Source: an uncultured Lachnospiraceae bacterium (GTDB taxonomy: Bacteria; Bacillota; Clostridia; Lachnospirales; Lachnospiraceae). From it: a stretch of DNA of 50,354 nt. Every line of letters starts with the position of its first letter. The first letter of the stretch is position 1. The position numbers and the translations under genes are program-made. The notes below the pieces were generated by a model. The model saw only the letters and a list, made by a program, of their open reading frames with translations, made no database searches and was not told the origin of the DNA. Positions 8,832 to 16,276 of the stretch are shown in pieces. The stretch spans positions 1 to 50,354 of the forward strand of contig CANOEC010000028.1 of the NCBI GenBank assembly GCA_947564735.1, given 5' to 3'.

Positions 8832-9260
8832 CTACCCTTCCTCTATCGTGATCCTGCGGTAGTCAAATCCCCTGTGCAAATCCTTCTCTATCGTAATCCT
8901 CGTATACTCGGTCGGTAATAGTTCCTCTATCAAGTCTGCCCACTCAATCAGACAGACGCCCTCCCCATAAAAATAATCCTCATATCCGATTTCATCCATC
9001 TCTTCCACATCGCCGATACGGTACACGTCAAAATGATAGAAGGGCAGTCTTCCTTCCTCATAAATCTGCACGATTGTAAAGGTAGGGCTGTTAATCGGCT
9101 CTTCGATTCCAAGCCCAGCCGCCACGCCCTGCGTCAGAACGGTCTTGCCCACGCCCAAATTTCCAATCAGTGTGTAAACTTCTCCTGCTTTTGCCCGCTG
9201 TCCAATCCGCCTGCCAACCTCAAAAGTGTCTTCTGCGCTGTATGTCTCTATTACGTTCAT
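8832..9260 (-). CDS. tsaE: tRNA t6A synthesis ATPase TsaE
   Basis: TsaE is a P-loop ATPase needed to reset the TsaB-TsaD complex. The 142 residues show Walker A GNLGVGKTVLTQ, SPTFTIVQIYEEG and the Walker B-like region YHFDVYRIGD, all canonical. A GGAGG site lies three bases from the ATG. It is the first member of the t6A group in the direction of transcription, followed by tsaB-rimI. Confidence 0.95.
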   Translation of the reverse strand: MNVIETYSAEDTFEVGRRIGQRAKAGEVYTLIGNLGVGKTVLTQGVAAGLGIEEPINSPTFTIVQIYEEGRLPFYHFDVYRIGDVEEMDEIGYEDYFYGEGVCLIEWADLIEELLPTEYTRITIEKDLHRGFDYRRITIEEG

Positions 9261-9285
9261 GCCGCCTCCAAAATTTCCCGTTCTG

Positions 9286-9765
9286 CTACCCTCTGATTTT
9301 CACTTTCGCCGGCGGCATATGCGTAGAAATCATCTCCATCACCTTATACTTGCGCTCTCCCAAATCTTTCTTCGGGAAAATACACGCGTTTGTGCGCGTC
9401 GTGTACACTACGATGCTGTTCATGGTGGAGACTGCCTTCACCATGCCTTCCCAGCCCATCTGTTCTACGGTATCGTCCTGCGACACCTCAATTCCTTCCT
9501 CGGAAAGACGATAATGCAGCGGCTTCTTGAATGCCGGCGTATTAAGCGCCTGCTGTCTGGACTTTAAGAAAAGCGTCCACGGCAGATACAATAATATGAC
9601 CGCCCCGATAACCAGACAAATCGGCTGCCTGTTCGATGCAAAAAGCACCAGCATCAACGCCCCCACAATGGAACCCATAATGCCCGACATGCTGCTATAG
9701 GTGTGATGCATCATATAATCATACAAAATATTCGGAGTTATTTTCACATCAAATTCTATTTCCAT
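9286..9765 (-). CDS. YcxB-like membrane protein
   Basis: This 159-residue protein has two closely spaced transmembrane segments (residues about 28-68) between an N-terminal strand and a C-terminal soluble domain. The ending, with STMNSIVVYTTRTNACIFPK, matches the YcxB-like domain seen in many Firmicutes, function unknown. It is the probable first gene of the tsaE-tsaB transcript. The 39-bp repeat lies about 60 bases upstream of its start. Confidence 0.75.
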   Translation of the reverse strand: MEIEFDVKITPNILYDYMMHHTYSSMSGIMGSIVGALMLVLFASNRQPICLVIGAVILLYLPWTLFLKSRQQALNTPAFKKPLHYRLSEEGIEVSQDDTVEQMGWEGMVKAVSTMNSIVVYTTRTNACIFPKKDLGERKYKVMEMISTHMPPAKVKIRG

Positions 9766-9823
9766 CTATATTCCATGTCCTTCCGTATCCTAAAAAACGC
9801 CTACGCATGTGTGCAATCCGCCC

Positions 9824-9862
9824 TCTCAATTTACCAAAAGTTCATTTTGACCCCAACATCAT
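9824..9862 (-). repeat. 39-bp dispersed repeat upstream of the YcxB-like gene
   Basis: This segment is identical over 39 bases to 3252-3290 and has the same orientation with respect to the downstream gene. The flanks differ, so only this block is shared. Confidence 0.85.
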
Positions 9863-9871
9863 GCTTCTAAG

Positions 9872-9898
9872 AAAAAGCACCTACTATGTAGGCGCTTT
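9872..9898 (-). terminator. Rho-independent terminator of the blaI-M56 operon
   Basis: An 11-base stem (9874-9884 with 9888-9898, one mismatch) has a three-base loop. Read on the minus strand it is followed by a T-rich tract. It lies about 60 bases after the M56 gene stop. Confidence 0.85.
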
Positions 9899-9959
9899 CT
9901 TTACTTATTTCTTATTATACTAAATTTCGGTAGAAGTGCAAGCAGAAAAGGAAACATTC

Positions 9960-11756
9960 CTACGGCGCACCTGCATTCCATACATCCAAATCCGGTATCC
10001 ACACTTCATTATTGACGGTATCCTCCGCCCCGTCCCCGTTCTCCTCCCCGGTATCCATCTGTCCGCTATTGTCAGTCTGCCCGTCAAAATTCGCGTCCTT
10101 CATGGGAATCAAAACGCTGCTGCCGTCCGCAAACGTGTATCCTACAATTGCCGTACCGTTAGAAAGTATCTGTGCCGTGCCCGTACCGCCAGTCAGATTC
10201 AGAATATACTCCGCCGCCGTCTCCGGCGTCCGGTAGACCGCATTCCGGTCCGTCTCACCGTTTTCGATATCATATTCCGTCTGAAAATTGATTCCCTCCA
10301 CGAATCCCTTTTCCACATAATCTACGAAATGATATGCCCCGTCATCAAAGTAAGCATCCATATATTCCTCCTTAGACGCAATGCTGTCGAGATAAGTCAT
10401 CGTACTGCCCGTTATCCGGTAACGGGAATCAAACGACGTACCGTCCGCCGCATTTTCTGTCTTGACAAAGGAAATCTCTTCTTTCCAGACGCTTACATGC
10501 GGATCCGACGTCCACGCATAGTAACGGATTGTGGCTGTACCCTCGTCCGTTCCCTCACCCGTCGGTATCGTCCGCCAGAACCCGTCCGGCCACGGACTTG
10601 AAAACCCGAAATCATACGCCCCGCCTGTTTTCTCTAACATCGGCAGGCTGCGAAGCGCCGTATCCTCGTCAATATAAAGCGCTGCTATCGTCTCTCCGTC
10701 CCGGTTACACCACGCATTCGCATAGTCCGTGACAAGCTGATCTTTTTCTCCCAGCCGGAGTAATTCCTCTGCCTCCCCATTCCCCTGTCCTTGTCCTGCG
10801 GGATTCAAAGCCAGCCCGATCACAATGACGAGCAATAGGATAGCAATCACCGCCACTGCCGCTACCGCTCTTTTACGGTAAGCCAGCACATTGCGGACAC
10901 GGTCTTTCACCCTGCCTTCCCCGAAAGCCGGCGGACAACTGCCAAGCTCCGTTTTATCACATGCCATGGAAAGCAGCGCGCGGGAATAATTTTCTTTCTC
11001 CTCCATGCCAAGCTTACGCAGAACCGCTTCGTCACAGGACATTTCCATATCGTGTTCCAGCAATACAAAGAAAAGCCATGCGAGCGGATTAAACCAGTGG
11101 ATACACCTTGCAAACCAAGCAAGAACTTTTACCAGATAGTCCTTTCTGGCAGCATGGACACGTTCGTGCTCCACCACATAGCCGCGCTCTTTTACCGGCA
11201 AACCTGCAGGCAGATAAATCCGCGGGCGGATGACGCCGAACACAAAAGGCGAAGAAATGTTCCCTGCCTCATAGATGTTCTCCTCCACACATACCGCTTC
11301 CTGCAAGAATTTTTTCAGGCGGAATGCTGACAAGGCTCCGTACAGCACAAACAGAAATGCGCCCGCCAGCCATACCCACGCGCCAATTGTAAGGACAATC
11401 TGCATAACCGACGCAGATGTATGTTCGCTTCGTGCCGCCGACACCATCTCCGCTGCATGATTCTCTTCCGGCTGCTGTGCCATTCCCGCATGCAGATTAT
11501 TTTCCAAAGCATTCTCCGCCGTATGCTGCCCCGAAAAATCCCGCTCCGAAACCATGTTCGTATCCATCCGCAGCAGACTGAAACTGCTTGCCAAAGAAAC
11601 CGGGCACAACAGACGGAACAGCACCACGCTCCATAACAGATAGGACAATATTTTCGGCTGTCTCTTTAACAGAAAGCGCAGCAAAACAACCGCCGCAATA
11701 CAGTAACCCGCCGTGAGGGACATATTGAGAATTGTCGTAAAAATCGTCATTATCAT
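9960..11756 (-). CDS. M56-family (BlaR1/MecR1-like) membrane metallopeptidase with a non-penicillin-binding C-terminus
   Basis: A 598-residue polytopic membrane protein. Several N-terminal transmembrane helices surround the zinc motif HERVH near residue 195, followed by a downstream glutamate ligand region (EMSCDEAVLRKLG), as in M56 peptidases that respond to an outside signal and inactivate a BlaI-type repressor. A further helix near residues 285-305 leads to a secreted region of about 280 residues. This region lacks the SxxK/SxN/KTG penicillin-binding sensor of BlaR1, so the stimulus is probably not a beta-lactam. It contains NTF2-like and DUF4829-like stretches and ends in an acidic tail. 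The start codon overlaps the blaI stop (ATGA). Confidence 0.9.
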   Translation of the reverse strand: MIMTIFTTILNMSLTAGYCIAAVVLLRFLLKRQPKILSYLLWSVVLFRLLCPVSLASSFSLLRMDTNMVSERDFSGQHTAENALENNLHAGMAQQPEENHAAEMVSAARSEHTSASVMQIVLTIGAWVWLAGAFLFVLYGALSAFRLKKFLQEAVCVEENIYEAGNISSPFVFGVIRPRIYLPAGLPVKERGYVVEHERVHAARKDYLVKVLAWFARCIHWFNPLAWLFFVLLEHDMEMSCDEAVLRKLGMEEKENYSRALLSMACDKTELGSCPPAFGEGRVKDRVRNVLAYRKRAVAAVAVIAILLLVIVIGLALNPAGQGQGNGEAEELLRLGEKDQLVTDYANAWCNRDGETIAALYIDEDTALRSLPMLEKTGGAYDFGFSSPWPDGFWRTIPTGEGTDEGTATIRYYAWTSDPHVSVWKEEISFVKTENAADGTSFDSRYRITGSTMTYLDSIASKEEYMDAYFDDGAYHFVDYVEKGFVEGINFQTEYDIENGETDRNAVYRTPETAAEYILNLTGGTGTAQILSNGTAIVGYTFADGSSVLIPMKDANFDGQTDNSGQMDTGEENGDGAEDTVNNEVWIPDLDVWNAGAP

Positions 11757-12139
11757 TTCGCCGTGTGCTCCTCAATCAATTGTTTAATTTCATCCGCCTG
11801 TTTCTTCGTCAGTTTCTTCCCTCCCATAAAAGCCGTCAAAAACCTCGGAATGGAACCGCCGAAGGAATCCTCCACAAACTGCCTGCTCTTGTAGCCGTAA
11901 AATTCTTCTCTGGAGATTAAGGACGTGACCTCCGCCTTCTCATTCTGGAAAATCCCTCTGTCGCACAGTTTCTTAAGCACCGTGTAGGTCGTTGATTTCT
12001 TCCACGTAAATTCTTTCTCACATAATTTCACAAGTTCCGGCGATAAAATCGGTTCCCTCTGCCAAATTAATTCCGCAAACCGCGCTTCCGTCTCCGCCAG
12101 CCGGTACTCCTTCTTATGTTCTTTCTTCCTTTCTTCCAC
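11753..12139 (-). CDS. BlaI/MecI-family winged-helix repressor
   Basis: A 128-residue repressor with an N-terminal winged helix (LSPELVKLCEKEFTWKKSTTY, here residues about 32-53, recognition helix included) and a C-terminal dimerisation helix pair. The start is GTG with AAAGGGGAGA five bases upstream. The family represses its own operon until the M56 partner triggers cleavage. Here the two genes overlap by four bases, which fixes their co-regulation. A palindrome just upstream is the likely operator. Confidence 0.92.
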   Translation of the reverse strand: MEERKKEHKKEYRLAETEARFAELIWQREPILSPELVKLCEKEFTWKKSTTYTVLKKLCDRGIFQNEKAEVTSLISREEFYGYKSRQFVEDSFGGSIPRFLTAFMGGKKLTKKQADEIKQLIEEHTAK

Positions 12140-12192
12140 TTGATTCTCCCCTTTCCGCGTTGACTGGTCTATTCTTGGTAGACTGTGATTTT

Positions 12193-12211
12193 AGTCTATC
12201 ATGAATAGACT
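12193..12211. promoter_or_regulatory. Likely BlaI-type operator
   Basis: A perfect 7-5-7 palindrome (AGTCTAT, CATGA, ATAGACT) lies 54 bases upstream of the blaI start. A weaker related half-site pair is seen at about 12165-12184. Location and spacing fit autoregulation by BlaI. Confidence 0.75.
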
Positions 12212-12232
12212 GGTTTTGCAAGGGCGCTGATT

Positions 12233-12269
12233 CAAAAAGCAGGAGCAACTCTTTAAGACTGCTCCTGCT
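12233..12269 (-). terminator. Terminator after the amidohydrolase gene
   Basis: A perfect ten-base stem (AGCAGGAGCA, 12238-12247, with 12260-12269) is followed on the minus strand by TTTTTG. It begins 20 bases after the stop of the deaminase gene. Confidence 0.9.
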
Positions 12270-12288
12270 CTGTTATCTGTTCCACCGG

Positions 12289-13590
12289 TTAATACACTTT
12301 CTTATGAAGCCCCATCCTCACGATAATCTCTTGAATCTTGCGGTATACAAGCTGCTCGTCGATTGTCAGAAGCTTTCTGTTCTCCATCGTAATCTGTCCG
12401 TTAATAATGACCGTATCAACCTCGGAACCGTTGGCGGAATAGGACAATCCCGCAATCAGATTATTTCTGGGTGTCAGAGACGGCGTATTTAAGTCAAGAA
12501 TTGCCAAATCAGCCTTCTTGCCGACCTCGATGCTTCCGATTTCCTTCTCCATGCCAAGCGCCTTCGCTCCGTTTCGCGTTGCAATGCAGAACCCTTCTTT
12601 GGCGCTGATGCACTGGGGCGTTCTGCCAACACCTTTATGAATCAAAGTGAGCAGACTCAGTTCATGGAACATATTAAGACAATTGTTGCTGGCTGCGCCA
12701 TCCGTTCCGAGGCATACGTTGATGCCTTTTTGAAGCATAGCCGGTACGGGTGCAAAACCATTGCCAAGCTTCATATTGCTCGCCGGATTCGTCACCACGC
12801 TGACATGTTTCTTCGCCAGAATGTCCATGTCCGCTTCGTCAATCTGCACACAGTGCGCCGCTATCGCCGGCACATCGAACAATCCGCATCTGTCAGCCAG
12901 CGCGATTGGGCTGCAGCCGTATTTCTCGTTTATCTGTGCAATCTCGCTCTCGCTCTCAGACAAATGGATATGGATGCCCATCCCGTTCTTCTTCGCCTCT
13001 GCAGCAACAATTTTCAAAAATTCCTCATCGCATGTATAAGGCGCGTGGGGTCCGAGCACAAATGACAACCTGTCGCAGTCTTTCGCGGCATCCCGCTCCT
13101 CATACGCCTGCCGCAGTCTCATCTGTCCTGCTTCGTCATTGCCGCTTCCCACCAGTCCACGGCTGATGACTGCACGCATCCCGGTTTCTTTGACGGCACG
13201 GGTCGTCTGGTGGATATTCATCTGCATATCGTTAAAGCAGGTCGTACCGCTCTTCATCATCTCGATAATCGCGAGATTGGCGCCCCAATAGGTATCTTCA
13301 TCGGTCATCTGCTGTTCGATGGGGTCAATCGTCCCAAACAGCCAGTCCATAAAGGAAAGATCGTCAGCTACATTTCGCATAAAAGACATATAGGAGTGGG
13401 TATGACAGTTGACTAATCCCGGAATGACCAGTCTGTCCGTTCCGTCAATCACCTTGTCCTCACAAAAACCGTCGGGTGCCTGCCCGATTCCCGTGATTTT
13501 GTCCCCTTCCACGTAGATGCTCGTCTCCTGCACCACATCTTCTGCGCCCTGCGGCAAAATTGCCAACGCATTCTTAATTACAATTCCCAT
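12289..13590 (-). CDS. mtaD: Amidohydrolase of the 5-methylthioadenosine/S-adenosylhomocysteine deaminase type
   Basis: A 433-residue cytosolic metal-dependent deaminase. The metal site is visible as HTHSYMSFMRN (first two His), HIHLSESE, AAHCVQ and LGTDGAASNN (Asp). These match the MtaD/SsnA branch of the amidohydrolases, which act on S-adenosylhomocysteine, methylthioadenosine or related adenosines. The exact substrate cannot be read from sequence. Length and domain order (small beta domain, barrel, small beta domain) are standard. A GGAGTT site lies six bases before the ATG. It stands alone between a terminator and the acetyltransferase gene. Confidence 0.88.
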   Translation of the reverse strand: MGIVIKNALAILPQGAEDVVQETSIYVEGDKITGIGQAPDGFCEDKVIDGTDRLVIPGLVNCHTHSYMSFMRNVADDLSFMDWLFGTIDPIEQQMTDEDTYWGANLAIIEMMKSGTTCFNDMQMNIHQTTRAVKETGMRAVISRGLVGSGNDEAGQMRLRQAYEERDAAKDCDRLSFVLGPHAPYTCDEEFLKIVAAEAKKNGMGIHIHLSESESEIAQINEKYGCSPIALADRCGLFDVPAIAAHCVQIDEADMDILAKKHVSVVTNPASNMKLGNGFAPVPAMLQKGINVCLGTDGAASNNCLNMFHELSLLTLIHKGVGRTPQCISAKEGFCIATRNGAKALGMEKEIGSIEVGKKADLAILDLNTPSLTPRNNLIAGLSYSANGSEVDTVIINGQITMENRKLLTIDEQLVYRKIQEIIVRMGLHKKVY

Positions 13591-13679
13591 GTTCTTAACT
13601 CCTCCGTTTTCTTATTGATATCATAGCTAACTGAAACTCCCCATCCATGAGGATATTCCAGATGATTACCGTACTTTCT

Positions 13680-14234
13680 TTATGCCTGTGTCTTGTTCCA
13701 CTCGTTTCTCAGCAGCCGGTATTCCAGCCGGGTCTTCATCTTCCCATCATGCCACTCCCAGTCCACATGCTCCGCTTCCTTGATAAGCCCGCACTTTTGC
13801 ATAACCTTTTCTGAGCCGGAATTTTCTGCAAGGCACCCCGTCGTCACGCGATATACATCATCTTCCAGAAAAGCATATTCCAGCACCTTGCGAAAGGCTT
13901 CCGTCACATAGCCGTTGCCCCAGAATTTCGGATAGGTGAAATATCCCGCATGGACAAGCTTACCTACCGGCGTCCTCGCCTCCACCGTATACCCGATACT
14001 GCCGACCTGCTCGCGGGTATCCTTCAACTCTATATGTAGAAAATAAAATGTCCTATCTTTTTTCTTCGCATCCTCCAATACCTGTTCAAATTCCTCGTCC
14101 GACTCCTGTCTCGAAGAAAACCTGATATCCTGCAGATAATACATCGTCTTTTCATCCGTTTTTAAGCGAAAATAATCATCCCTGTCTCTCTCTTCATAGT
14201 CCCGTATGACGAGCCGTTCCGTCTCCAAGCGCAT
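13680..14234 (-). CDS. GNAT acetyltransferase, RimJ/RimL-like
   Basis: A protein of about 184 residues. It begins MRLETERLVIRDYEERD, the common opening of RimJ/RimL-type GNAT enzymes; this start has AAAGGAGAG six bases upstream, so the longer frame beginning further upstream is not used. The acetyl-CoA loop region is FWGNGYVTEAFRKVLEYAF and the late motif is NSGSEKVMQKCGL. It should acetylate an alpha-amino or small-molecule amine, substrate unknown. It is transcribed towards the deaminase gene with a 90-base gap. Confidence 0.88.
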   Translation of the reverse strand: MRLETERLVIRDYEERDRDDYFRLKTDEKTMYYLQDIRFSSRQESDEEFEQVLEDAKKKDRTFYFLHIELKDTREQVGSIGYTVEARTPVGKLVHAGYFTYPKFWGNGYVTEAFRKVLEYAFLEDDVYRVTTGCLAENSGSEKVMQKCGLIKEAEHVDWEWHDGKMKTRLEYRLLRNEWNKTQA

Positions 14235-14294
14235 GGTCTGCTCTCCTTTCGTGTGTCTGACTTTCACTCTTTGTAAAAATTTTGTCTCTACCCT

Positions 14295-15195
14295 CTATAG
14301 CACATTCCAATATCCTGCCTTCTTTGAACCAACTCTCTCTATATAGTCATTTTCACGCAGAAATGAAATATTGTTCTCTACTGCCGTTTTACTAACCCCT
14401 AAAATTTTGCGGAGTTCTTCTGCCGTTATGTTGGGATTATCCCTCATTTCTGCCAAAATTTTCTTTCTCCTTGCATTTAAAGGCTTTTTATTTCCAATTT
14501 TATCAGGGGTCTTATTCCCATCTTTTTTGATTTGTTGCAAAGGTATTGTCACAACAATTGCATTTTCCCTGAATATAAATGCATCTTTACCATAAATTTC
14601 CGTTATTTTAGGAACCCCACGTCCCGATTTCTCGCTAATATGCAATTGTAAAAAGACCTCTGACAGTTTTTCATTTACAGGTACGGATTCTCCCATATAA
14701 AATCCTTCCATCGTCTGTGCCGGCGGCAGGGAACCTCTTGACAAAATTTCTATTCTATCGGAAAAAACAGAAATCATAGGCTCATTTCCTTCTACCCATT
14801 TGTTATGCAGAACAGCATTGATGATTTCCTCCCGAAATGCCTTGTTATCAAACAGCGGCACTTCTTTCCTTTCCACAATCCGGTCTGTCTCATCTGTCTG
14901 TATGATATTTAATACATCCCCGTATCGCAATAACTCATCCAAACTGTACAAAAGACAATTATATCCAAACTCCCTGACCGAAAAAAGATTTGACCCTTTT
15001 GTTTTTCCCTCAAATATTGATACGCGGAGAGGAAAATGGGAAAGCATATTTCCTATAATGAAACGCAGCAGCATTTGATAACGCGGAAACATACTCCCCC
15101 AAACTTTCAGGTTGAAACCAATTTTCTTTGAACTCAAACCATTCCTGTTCATCATTCATAGCGCATAAATCTAATACAATTTGTTTTATATCCAT
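14295..15195 (-). pseudogene. Broken AlbA_2 / HATPase_c_4 / winged-helix transcriptional regulator
   Basis: The start at 15195 (AAGGAGA upstream) encodes the beginning of an AlbA_2 (divergent AAA-4) domain, including EWFEFKENWFQPESLGEY and SALSNAA. The frame is then lost. From about 15050 a second frame gives the family's remaining two thirds: PLRVSIFEG, a HATPase_c_4-like ATP-binding part (REEIINAVLHNKWVEGNEPM, SEKSGRGVPKITEIYG) and a C-terminal winged helix ending near 14295. Compared with complete relatives roughly 100 or more codons of the AlbA_2 domain are missing, so this is an internal deletion plus frameshift, not one missing base. It neighbours a toxin-antitoxin pair. Confidence 0.8.
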
Positions 15196-15243
15196 TGGCA
15201 TTCTCCTTGATAAGGATTTATTCCCAATTTTTATTCCCAACAT

Positions 15244-15602
15244 TTAAATCATAGCATATTGGGAATAAAGTTGGAATAAAAATTTAAGTAAACTTACGCC
15301 GTAAACTTACGGTATTCATAAAATAATAGTTGTCTTCTTTCGATAAATACAGTATATTAATATCATAATCAGAACCAAAAGAATATGTTTGTCTCGTATA
15401 AACTCTGCTTAGGACAATGAATAGTATTCTATTATTTCTAAATGCCGCGGCATCTTCCGCGACCGGCTTCCGTATAGGAGGTTCCGGTGTTTTATCAGTA
15501 TTTGCAACTTTTATCACAAAATATGTTCTTGTGATAATTATTTTGTTAAAATAATCGTTGACAATATATCAAATAAGGAATATTGTGTAAGAAAGGAACT
15601 GT
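15244..15602 (+). promoter_or_regulatory. Promoter and inverted repeats of the toxin-antitoxin operon
   Basis: TTGACA (15558-15563) and TATTGT (15581-15586) are separated by 17 bases and lie just before the toxin start, which has a GAAAGGA ribosome site. Two perfect inverted repeats lie directly upstream: TTATCACAA with TTGTGATAA (15511-15519 and 15529-15537) and ATTATTTT with AAAATAAT (15537-15544 and 15548-15555). They are good candidates for binding by the XRE antitoxin. The rest of this gap (15244-15510) holds no gene I can support. Confidence 0.75.
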
Positions 15603-15968
15603 ATGTTTGAAATTAACTTTTATCGTCTGCCCAATGGAACAGCGCCTGTTGAAAAGTTTCTGGATTCATTAAATATCAAAATGCGTAATAAAGCATTAGA
15701 TAGTTTATTGATTCTTGAAGAATTTGGCAATACCTTGCGGGAACCCTATTCAAAATCAGTGGGAAAAGGGCTGTTTGAACTAAGAATAAAATTTGCCGGT
15801 GATATTTCACGAATTTTTTATTTTTTCTATGCAGACAATAAAATTATTGTCACAAACGGCTTTATCAAAAAGACGCAAACAACGCCGAAAGTTCAACTAA
15901 AACTGGCACAAAAATATAAGGCAGATTATGAATCCCGGACATATGAAAGGAGCGTATCAAATGAATGA
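15603..15968 (+). CDS. RelE/HigB-type toxin (phage Gp49-like)
   Basis: A 121-residue toxin of the Gp49/HigB branch of the RelE fold, expected to cleave mRNA at the ribosome. Typical segments are NGTAPVEKFLDSL, PYSKSVGKGLFELRIKF and RIFYFFYADNKIIVTNGFIKK, in which basic and aromatic residues serve catalysis. The toxin gene comes first and the antitoxin second, the HigBA order. The stop overlaps the antitoxin start, allowing translational coupling. Confidence 0.9.
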   Translation: MFEINFYRLPNGTAPVEKFLDSLNIKMRNKALDSLLILEEFGNTLREPYSKSVGKGLFELRIKFAGDISRIFYFFYADNKIIVTNGFIKKTQTTPKVQLKLAQKYKADYESRTYERSVSNE

Positions 15969-16233
15969 CCTTCACAAATATTTAGACAAGCAACTGGACA
16001 ATCCTAAATTTCGTGCAGAACATGAAGCGACCCGAACCGAGTTTGCAGTTGCCAAGGCATTAATCGAGGCAAGAACCTCCCTAAACATGACACAGAAGGA
16101 GCTTGCCGACCGTTCCGGTATCCGCCAGTCCAATATCAGCCGTATCGAGAGTGGTGCCTGCAGCCCCACGATCTCCACATTACAACTTCTGGCAAAGGGT
16201 ATGGGAAAAGAACTGTCAGTTCGATTCCGTTAA
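15961..16233 (+). CDS. XRE-family antitoxin (HigA-like)
   Basis: A 90-residue antitoxin with a helix-turn-helix: LNMTQKELADRSGIRQSNIS followed by RIESG. The start at 15961 is preferred over an upstream ATG because AAAGGAG lies eight bases before it. It should neutralise the toxin encoded just upstream and repress the operon through the nearby inverted repeats. Intact, with no sign of damage. Confidence 0.9.
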   Translation: MNDLHKYLDKQLDNPKFRAEHEATRTEFAVAKALIEARTSLNMTQKELADRSGIRQSNISRIESGACSPTISTLQLLAKGMGKELSVRFR

Positions 16234-16276
16234 CAGGCAGTTCAACACATACTGCACCCATCCCTGCCGGAAAGCC

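Noticed and set aside
15284-15517. Minus-strand frame upstream of the toxin gene
   Set aside because: Starts at a weak codon without a ribosome site, lies in the region with toxin promoter and inverted repeats, and is not protein-like in its second half.
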